Shown here piece after piece: positions 1 to 8,034 of a stretch of DNA of 8,034 nucleotides. The notes under the pieces are model-generated. The model was not told the DNA's origin. It ran no database searches and was given only the letters and a program-made list of their open reading frames with translations. This DNA comes from Candidatus Dormiibacterota bacterium (GTDB lineage Bacteria; Chloroflexota; Dormibacteria; Dormibacterales; Dormibacteraceae): NCBI GenBank assembly GCA_003151665.1, contig PLYD01000166.1:7330-15363 (forward strand), in the 5' to 3' direction. Numbering within the stretch: position 1 is the stretch's first letter; the number at the start of each line of letters is the position of its first letter. The position numbers and the translations under genes are program-made.

Positions 1-1050
1 GTGGATTTCGGCGGCTGGGATCTTCCGCAGCAGTACACGTCGATCCGCGACGAGCACCTCGCCGTCCGAAAAGCCGCCGGCCTCTTCGACGTCTCGCACA
101 TGGGCCGCTTCCGAGTCGCTGGCAGCGACTCGTTCGACTTCTTGCAACGCCTCGTCACCAACGACCTGGGGCGGATCCACAGCGGCATGGCGCAGTACAA
201 CCTGCTTTGCAAGGACGACGGGGGAATCGTCGACGACCTGATCGTCTACTGGGGCGACGAAGCGTTCTTTATCGTCGTCAACGCCTCGAATCGGGAGAAG
301 GACCTGGCCTGGATGCAAGATCACGCTCCCACGGGCGTGCAGATTGAGGATCAGACCTTTGAGCTGGCGCTGATCGCTCTGCAGGGACCCAAAGCCGAAG
401 AGCTCATGCCGTCACGCGGTCTCCAGAACCTCCCTTACTTCGGATTTCGCAGCGGCGAGGTCGCCGGCGTGACCGGGATGATCTCTCGCACGGGCTATAC
501 GGGCGAGGACGGTTTCGAGATCTTTCTGCCGTCGGATCGCGTGGGGGAGGTTTGGGACGCGATCCTCGCGCAAGGCGGACCGCGTGGAGTGCTTCCTGCC
601 GGCCTCGGCGCCCGAGATGCGGCGCGCCTCGAAGCTGCGCTGCGCCTGTACGGGAACGACATGGACGAGAGCGTCAACCCGTACGAAGCGGGTCTGGGCT
701 GGGCGGTCAAGCTGGACAAAGGCAAATTTGTCGGGCGAAGCGCCATCGCGAAGGTCCACCAGGACGGCCCGCGACGCACGCTGATCGGCATCAAGACCAA
801 GCCTGGCGACATCCCTCGCCACGGCGCCGTGGTCAGAGGTGATGCCGGCCGCAGCGGACTGGTCACCAGCGGCACGCATTCGTTCTTCCTCGGCCACCCC
901 ATCGCGCTGGCCATGGTTGAAGTCCCATCATTTCGAGTCGGGGACAAGCTTGCGGTGGAAGTGCGGGGCCGCGAGGCGGAAGCCGAGGTGGTGAAGCTGC
1001 CGTTCTACCGCGGCTCGGCGCGATCGGCTGTCGCTGCCGCCAAATCCTGA
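1..1050 (+). CDS. gcvT: Aminomethyltransferase (glycine cleavage T-protein), 5'-truncated by window edge
   Basis: This is the T-protein of the glycine cleavage system. It takes the aminomethyl group carried on lipoyl-GcvH, releases ammonia and forms 5,10-methylene-tetrahydrofolate in the cytoplasm. The visible 349 residues begin at DFGGWDLP, which in the family lies roughly 15-20 residues after the true start (usually within MVDFGGW). The GTG at base 1 is therefore most likely an internal valine codon and the real start lies upstream of the window. Family signatures in order are FDVSHMGR (29-36), YNLLCKDDGGIVDDL (66-80, the folate-binding and catalytic aspartate region), SRTGYTGEDGFEIF (162-175), RLEAALRLYGNDM (209-221) with the following EAGLGWAV stretch, and the C-terminal SGTHSFFLGHPIALAMV (290-306). 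The C-terminus is intact, ending at TGA 1048-1050. gcvH follows 38 bases downstream in the same operon. The identification is firm; only the missing N-terminus is uncertain. Confidence 0.96.
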   Translation: MDFGGWDLPQQYTSIRDEHLAVRKAAGLFDVSHMGRFRVAGSDSFDFLQRLVTNDLGRIHSGMAQYNLLCKDDGGIVDDLIVYWGDEAFFIVVNASNREKDLAWMQDHAPTGVQIEDQTFELALIALQGPKAEELMPSRGLQNLPYFGFRSGEVAGVTGMISRTGYTGEDGFEIFLPSDRVGEVWDAILAQGGPRGVLPAGLGARDAARLEAALRLYGNDMDESVNPYEAGLGWAVKLDKGKFVGRSAIAKVHQDGPRRTLIGIKTKPGDIPRHGAVVRGDAGRSGLVTSGTHSFFLGHPIALAMVEVPSFRVGDKLAVEVRGREAEAEVVKLPFYRGSARSAVAAAKS

Positions 1051-1076
1051 GCCACACGTTCGAATCGAGATAGACA

Positions 1077-1084
1077 GGGAGGAG
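1077..1084 (+). promoter_or_regulatory. Strong ribosome binding site of gcvH
   Basis: GGGAGGAG is a near-ideal Shine-Dalgarno sequence, and its GGAGG core ends 6 bases before the gcvH ATG at 1089. It lies in the 38-base gap between gcvT and gcvH, in which I see no terminator or promoter. It fixes the gcvH start and suggests that H-protein is translated efficiently. Confidence 0.8.
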
Positions 1085-1088
1085 TCGC

Positions 1089-1457
1089 ATGGCCGAGCGC
1101 CGCTACACCAAATCTCATGAGTGGCTCACCGTCGACGGCAAGACAGCAACCGTCGGCATCACCGACTTCGCCCAATCGCAGCTGGGCGACGTGGTCTTCC
1201 TCGAGCTGCCGGCGCCTGGTCGCAAGCTTTCGGTGCATGAGAGCTTTGGGGTCGTCGAGTCGGTGAAGGCCGCGAGCGATCTCTATTCGCCGGTCGCGGG
1301 ACGCATTGCGGCGGTCAACGACAAGCTGGCCGCACACCCTGAGCTGATCAACTCGGATCCCTACGGCGACGGCTGGATTCTCAAGGTGGAGCTGGCCGGT
1401 GAGCTGCCCGCCGATCTGATGGACGAAGCCGCTTACAAGAAAGTCGCCGGGGCTTAG
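1089..1457 (+). CDS. gcvH: Glycine cleavage system H-protein (lipoyl carrier)
   Basis: This small lipoylated carrier shuttles the aminomethyl intermediate from the P-protein (GcvPA/GcvPB) to GcvT, and delivers the reduced lipoyl arm to dihydrolipoamide dehydrogenase. The protein is 122 residues, slightly below the 125-130 typical of the family. The N-terminus has the usual YTKSHEWL start (6-13), followed by VGITDFAQSQLGDVVFLELP (22-41). The lipoylation site is in ESFGVVESVKAASDLYSPVAG, and the modified residue should be Lys60. The later NSDPYGDGWILKV stretch is also a family hallmark. The ATG start is supported by the strong ribosome binding site just upstream and by the position of the N-terminal motif. 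gcvPA begins 6 bases after the TAG stop. The identification is near certain. Confidence 0.98.
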   Translation: MAERRYTKSHEWLTVDGKTATVGITDFAQSQLGDVVFLELPAPGRKLSVHESFGVVESVKAASDLYSPVAGRIAAVNDKLAAHPELINSDPYGDGWILKVELAGELPADLMDEAAYKKVAGA

Positions 1458-1463
1458 CCGGGA

Positions 1464-2752
1464 TTGCCCTACCTCGTCCACTCCCCAGAGGATCGCGCCG
1501 CGATGCTGGCCGCGATCGGCGTCGGCTCCATGGACGACCTTCTCGTCGACATCCCGAGCTCCCTGCGCCTCGAATCGCTGGCGCTGCCTGCGGGCCTGTC
1601 CGAGTTCGAAACGATGGCCCAGGTCGAGTCGCTGGCCGCGCGGAATCGCATCTTCGCCGACCGGCTCACGTTTCGCGGGGGCGGTGTTTACAGGCGATTC
1701 ATCCCGGCGGCCGTCGCGGCCGTCACCTCCAAGCCCGAGTTCTACACCGCTTACACGCCGTACCAGCCCGAAGCCAGCCAGGGCACCCTGCAGGCGATTT
1801 ACGAGTTCCAGACGCTGATCGCGGAGCTCACTGCGCTGGACGTCGCCAACGCGTCCATGTACGACGGCGCAACGGCGGTTGCCGAGGCCGCGATGATGGC
1901 TCATATCCACACCGCCCGGAACGAGGTGCTGGTCGCCGGCTATCTCCATCCCGAATACCTGGAGGTGCTGCGCGCCTTCAGCGAGGGTCGCGGCATCAAG
2001 GTTCGCAAGGGTGCTGAGGCCACTTCGAAGACTGCGGCCGTGATCTTCCAGCAGCCGGACTTCTTAGGGATGCTGGTGGATGCCCGAGGCCTGACCGAGA
2101 GCGCGCACAAGGCCGGGGCGCTGGCGATCGCCTGTGTCGACCCGATTAGCCTCGCCATCCTCGCTCCCCCCGGCGAATATGGAGCCGACATCGCAGCCGG
2201 CGAAGGTCAGCAGCTAGGCCTCAGCCTCAGCTACGGCGGCCCGCATGTCGGCTTCATCGCCTGCAGCAAAGAGCTCGTCCGCAGGCTGCCAGGGCGCTTG
2301 ATCGGCACCTCGCACGATGCGGCCGGGCGTCGGGGATTCGTCCTGACGCTCACGGCACGCGAGCAGCACATTCGCCGGGAGCGGGCGACTTCCAACATCT
2401 GCACGAACCATTCGCTCTGCGCCCTTGCCGCCAGCGTGTACATGACTTACATGGGTGCCGAGGGCCTGCGGCAGATCGCCGAGGTCAGCTTCAAGCGTGC
2501 GCACGGCCTCGCGGACCGGCTGTCGAAGCTACCCGGCTGGGAGATGGCATTCCCGGGCCGCCCGTTCCTGTACGAGTTCCCGATTCGCGTTCCGAAGGGA
2601 CCCGCGCTGAACCGGAGACTGGCGCGGAAGGGGATCCTGGGCGGGCTCGACGTTCATCGATGGTTCAGGGAGCTCAAGGGCGTCCAGACGTTCACGTGCA
2701 CCGAGGTCAACGACGCGCGCGCTCTCGATGAGCTCGTCGAGGCGGTTGCGGG

Positions 2753-2756
<4 letters not shown>
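1464..2756 (+). CDS. gcvPA: Glycine dehydrogenase (decarboxylating) subunit 1, P-protein N-terminal half
   Basis: This is subunit 1 of the two-chain P-protein. With GcvPB it decarboxylates glycine and transfers the aminomethyl group to lipoyl-GcvH. The 430 residues match the usual subunit length of about 440-450. The start is TTG at 1464, giving MPYLVHSPEDRAAMLAAIGV, which matches the family start (MPYxxxTxxDRxxML), so the rare codon is credible. No good Shine-Dalgarno precedes it, and the 6-base gap from gcvH suggests translational coupling. Signatures include YTPYQPEASQGTLQAIYEFQ (98-117), the nearby NASMYDGAT (129-137), the LSYGGPHVGF segment (255-264), and REQHIRRERATSNICTNHSL (299-318). 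The subunit has an aminotransferase-like fold but no PLP lysine, as expected because that residue lies in GcvPB. The stop overlaps the gcvPB start by 4 bases (ATGA), consistent with stoichiometric production of the two subunits. Confidence 0.97.
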
Positions 2757-4237
<1,481 letters not shown>

Positions 4238-4249
4238 AACACCCCTGTT

Positions 4250-4271
4250 AAGGGCCCGCGGAGGCCTTTTT
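4250..4271 (+). terminator. Probable Rho-independent terminator of the gcv operon
   Basis: A hairpin can form between AAGGGCC (4250-4256) and GGCCTTT (4263-4269). The stem has seven pairs, one of them G-U, around a six-base loop. The stem runs into a T5 tract (4267-4271), whose first bases belong to the stem. It lies 12 bases after the gcvPB stop and before gyrB, the right place to end the glycine cleavage transcript. The stem is short and the T tract modest, so termination may be partial. Confidence 0.55.
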
Positions 4272-4282
4272 CGAACTCGAAA
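4269..4282. repeat. Short perfect inverted repeat upstream of gyrB
   Basis: TTTCGA and TCGAAA form perfect six-base arms around AC. The repeat sits directly after the terminator T tract and 5 bases before the candidate -10 box at 4288. Its position, in the spacer and -35 area of the putative gyrB promoter, would suit a repressor operator. It is short enough to arise by chance and does not match the GAAC-N4-GTTC LexA box, so no regulator is proposed. Confidence 0.3.
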
Positions 4283-4287
4283 TCCGG

Positions 4288-6321
<2,034 letters not shown>

Positions 6322-6336
6322 GCCCGGTTTCCAAAC

Positions 6337-7311
6337 ATGCAGATAGCAGTCGACGCCATGGGTGGCGATAACGCTCCGGCGCAGGTGCTTCAGGGCGCGT
6401 CGCAAGCGGCCGCTGAATACAAAATCGAGGTGTTGGTCGTCGGACTGCCGTCCGCTGTGCAACCCCTGCTGGACCAGCACCCGCTGCTGCGGCTCGTGCC
6501 GTGCACGCAGGTGGTCACGATGGAAGATCATCCAGCTCAAGCGGTGCGTTCGAAGCCCGACTCTTCGATGAACGTCTGCGCTCGGATCTGCAAAGAGGGG
6601 AAGGCCGACGGCTGGGTTTCGGCCGGTAACTCCGGGGCCGTCATGGCGACAGCGCTGTTCATACAGGGTCGGATTCGGGGCGTCGACAGGCCTGCACTGG
6701 GCTCGATCGTCCCAACGCAATCAGGTTTCGCATATTTTCTCGACGTCGGAGCGAACGTCGACTCGAAGCCTGAGTACCTGGTCCAGTTCGCGACTATGGG
6801 TGCTGTCTACGCTCGCGAGATGCTGGGCCGCACCAATCCCCGCGTCGGTCTGCTCAGCAACGGCGAGGAGGAAGGCAAAGGCAACGAGCTGGTCAAGGAA
6901 ACCACGCGCCGGCTGAAGGGTTCGATGCGGTGGTTCGTCGGCAACATCGAGCCGAAGGACCTCTACGCGTCGAAAGCCGATGTCGTGGTCGCCGACGGCT
7001 TCGTCGGCAACATCGCGATCAAGATGGCCGAGGCGACGGCGGACTTCCTGTTCCGCAACCTGCGTGAGGAGATACCGAAAACCACGCGTGGCAAGATCGG
7101 CGGCCTGCTGATAAGGGGAGGCGTGCGCAAGCTCCGCGACCGCATCGACTGGCGGGAGTTTGGCGGCGCGCCTCTACTTGGAATCGACGGCGTGGCAGTG
7201 GTTGCACACGGCCGCTCGGATGCGCGTGCCATCAAGAACGCAATCAGGGTGGCGAAAGAGGCGGTGGAGAATCAGCTCGTCGGTAAGATTCGGGCGGAGG
7301 TGGGCAAGTGA
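6337..7311 (+). CDS. plsX: Phosphate acyltransferase PlsX (acyl-ACP:phosphate acyltransferase)
   Basis: PlsX converts acyl-ACP and inorganic phosphate into acyl-phosphate, the donor used by PlsY to acylate glycerol-3-phosphate in phospholipid synthesis. It acts at the inner face of the membrane as a peripheral enzyme, and no membrane segment or signal peptide is visible. The protein is 324 residues, at the short end of the family's usual 325-345. Signatures are the N-terminal [11 protein letters not shown] (4-14), [14 protein letters not shown] (93-106), [19 protein letters not shown] (134-152), [11 protein letters not shown] (172-182), [12 protein letters not shown] (218-229) and [20 protein letters not shown] (275-294). 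The ATG start sits just before the conserved N-terminus. It lacks a clear ribosome binding site and lies 15 bases after the gyrB stop, so it may depend on coupling to gyrB. It overlaps the next gene by 4 bases (GTGA), tying it to fatty-acid synthesis. Confidence 0.97.
   Translation: MQIAVDAMGGDNAPAQVLQGASQAAAEYKIEVLVVGLPSAVQPLLDQHPLLRLVPCTQVVTMEDHPAQAVRSKPDSSMNVCARICKEGKADGWVSAGNSGAVMATALFIQGRIRGVDRPALGSIVPTQSGFAYFLDVGANVDSKPEYLVQFATMGAVYAREMLGRTNPRVGLLSNGEEEGKGNELVKETTRRLKGSMRWFVGNIEPKDLYASKADVVVADGFVGNIAIKMAEATADFLFRNLREEIPKTTRGKIGGLLIRGGVRKLRDRIDWREFGGAPLLGIDGVAVVAHGRSDARAIKNAIRVAKEAVENQLVGKIRAEVGK
7296..7302 (+). promoter_or_regulatory. Ribosome binding site deciding the GTG start of fabF
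   Basis: GGAGGTG lies inside the last codons of plsX. Its GGAGG core (7296-7300) is 7 bases before the GTG at 7308, a near-optimal spacing. This supports the non-ATG start of fabF and the GTGA overlap with the plsX stop. Confidence 0.75.
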
Positions 7312-8034
7312 AAACTAATGGTCGGACGCGTGTCGTGGTGACGGGCATGGGGACGGTCAACCCGCTCGGCAAGACCCTTGACGAGTACTGGGACGGCCTG
7401 ATCGAGGGTCGCAGCGGTGCTCGCACAGTCGAAGGCAGCTACGCGACCGACAAGCTGGCGACCAAGTTCGCGTGCGAGGTGCATGGATTCGATCCCCAGG
7501 AGTACATGGATCGCAAGGCCGCGCAGCGCATGGCGCGTTTCTCCCAGCTGGCTGTCGCCGCTTCAGGCATGGCGCTCACCGACTCGGGTTTGGACCTCGC
7601 GAAGGAAGACAGCTTCCGCGTCGGCGTCGACATGGGCACGGGCATCGGCGGCTTCATCGAGATGACCAACGGCGCCATCTCTTACGCGACGAAAGGACGC
7701 CTCAACCCGCTTTACGCGCCGATGATCATCCCCAACATGGCAGCTGCGTCGGTGGCGATGAACTTCCACCTGCGTGGCCCCAACACGACGGTCACGACGG
7801 CCTGCGCCGCCTCCACCCACACACTCGGCGACGCGGCTCGGATCATCCAGCACGGCGACGCTGACGTGATGCTCGCAGGAGGCTCCGAGGCCTCGCTGTG
7901 CGAGGTTGGCATCACGTCTTTCAATTCCATTCGAGCCCTATCGCCGAGCAACGATGAGCCTGAAAAGGCGAGCCGGCCCTTTGCCCGGGATCGGGATGGC
8001 TTCGTCCCCGGAGAAGGTGCGGGGACGCTGGTGC
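7308..8034 (+). CDS. fabF: Beta-ketoacyl-ACP synthase II (KAS II), 3'-truncated by window edge
   Basis: This is a condensing enzyme of type II fatty-acid synthesis. It extends acyl-ACP by two carbons using malonyl-ACP. The frame is open from GTG 7308 to the window end and gives about 242 residues, some 59% of a typical 410-residue FabF. The N-terminus RVVVTGMGTVNPLG (8-21) is canonical. The thiolase-fold active site appears as GPNTTVTTACAASTH (157-171), with the nucleophile at Cys166. Then come ADVMLAGGSEA, the ALSPSNDEPEKASRPF segment and RDRDGFVPGEGAG, all typical of FabF. The two catalytic histidines expected further on lie outside the window. The start is set by a strong ribosome binding site within plsX and by the family N-terminus. 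Cys-type KAS II rather than FabH is clear from the motif context. A polyketide-type or second FabF paralogue cannot be fully excluded without the C-terminus. Confidence 0.95.
   Translation, partial: MKTNGRTRVVVTGMGTVNPLGKTLDEYWDGLIEGRSGARTVEGSYATDKLATKFACEVHGFDPQEYMDRKAAQRMARFSQLAVAASGMALTDSGLDLAKEDSFRVGVDMGTGIGGFIEMTNGAISYATKGRLNPLYAPMIIPNMAAASVAMNFHLRGPNTTVTTACAASTHTLGDAARIIQHGDADVMLAGGSEASLCEVGITSFNSIRALSPSNDEPEKASRPFARDRDGFVPGEGAGTLV

Noticed and set aside
1..3. GTG at base 1 as the true start of gcvT
   Set aside because: Homologues carry some 15-20 residues before the DFGGW motif and usually have a valine at this position (MVDFGGW), so this is most likely an internal codon at the window edge.
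1051..1088. Possible promoter or riboswitch between gcvT and gcvH
   Set aside because: The gap is only 38 bases, contains no paired structure or promoter-like boxes beyond the gcvH ribosome binding site, and is far too short for a glycine riboswitch. Any riboswitch would lie upstream of gcvT, outside the window.
1005..1949. Long open frame on the - strand, 314 codons, opposite gcvT-end, gcvH and gcvPA
   Set aside because: It spans the gcvT-gcvH and gcvH-gcvPA junctions antisense to three firmly identified genes and has no recognisable domain. Long antisense frames are expected in GC-rich coding DNA.

Overview
The window is an ordinary, gene-dense stretch of a GC-rich bacterial chromosome. 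All seven genes lie on the + strand and almost all of the sequence is coding. I see no mobile element, CRISPR array, tRNA, rRNA or long repeat. The P-protein of glycine cleavage is split into two subunits (GcvPA and GcvPB), and GyrB is the short form of about 650 residues, without the C-terminal-half insertion of the E. coli enzyme. With the strong G/C preference at third codon positions, this suggests a high-GC bacterium outside the Proteobacteria. A soil-type Chloroflexota, Dormibacterota or similar lineage would fit, but that placement is a low-confidence inference from gene style, not from any search.

Region 1 (1-4237) is a glycine cleavage operon in the order gcvT (missing its first codons at the window edge), gcvH, gcvPA, gcvPB. 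Spacing is tight: 38 bases, 6 bases, then a 4-base ATGA overlap. GcvPA and GcvPB together decarboxylate glycine and load the aminomethyl group on the lipoyl arm of GcvH. GcvT then releases ammonia and passes the one-carbon unit to tetrahydrofolate. The fourth component, dihydrolipoamide dehydrogenase, is not in the window.

Region 2 (4238-4359) is the only sizeable intergenic gap. It holds a probable hairpin terminator for the gcv operon, a short perfect inverted repeat and a plausible -10 box, so it looks like a transcription boundary and a gyrB promoter region.

Region 3 (4360-6321) is gyrB, the ATPase subunit of DNA gyrase, complete and with all key motifs intact.

Region 4 (6337-8034) carries plsX and the first ~242 codons of fabF, joined by a 4-base GTGA overlap. 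This pair links fatty-acid elongation (FabF) with transfer of acyl chains into phospholipid synthesis (PlsX). The 15-base gap between gyrB and plsX suggests that gyrB, plsX and fabF may be co-transcribed. I found no convincing novel system. The points worth a second look are modest: the gene order, the compact gcvPB-gyrB intergenic region, and the uncertain gyrB start.
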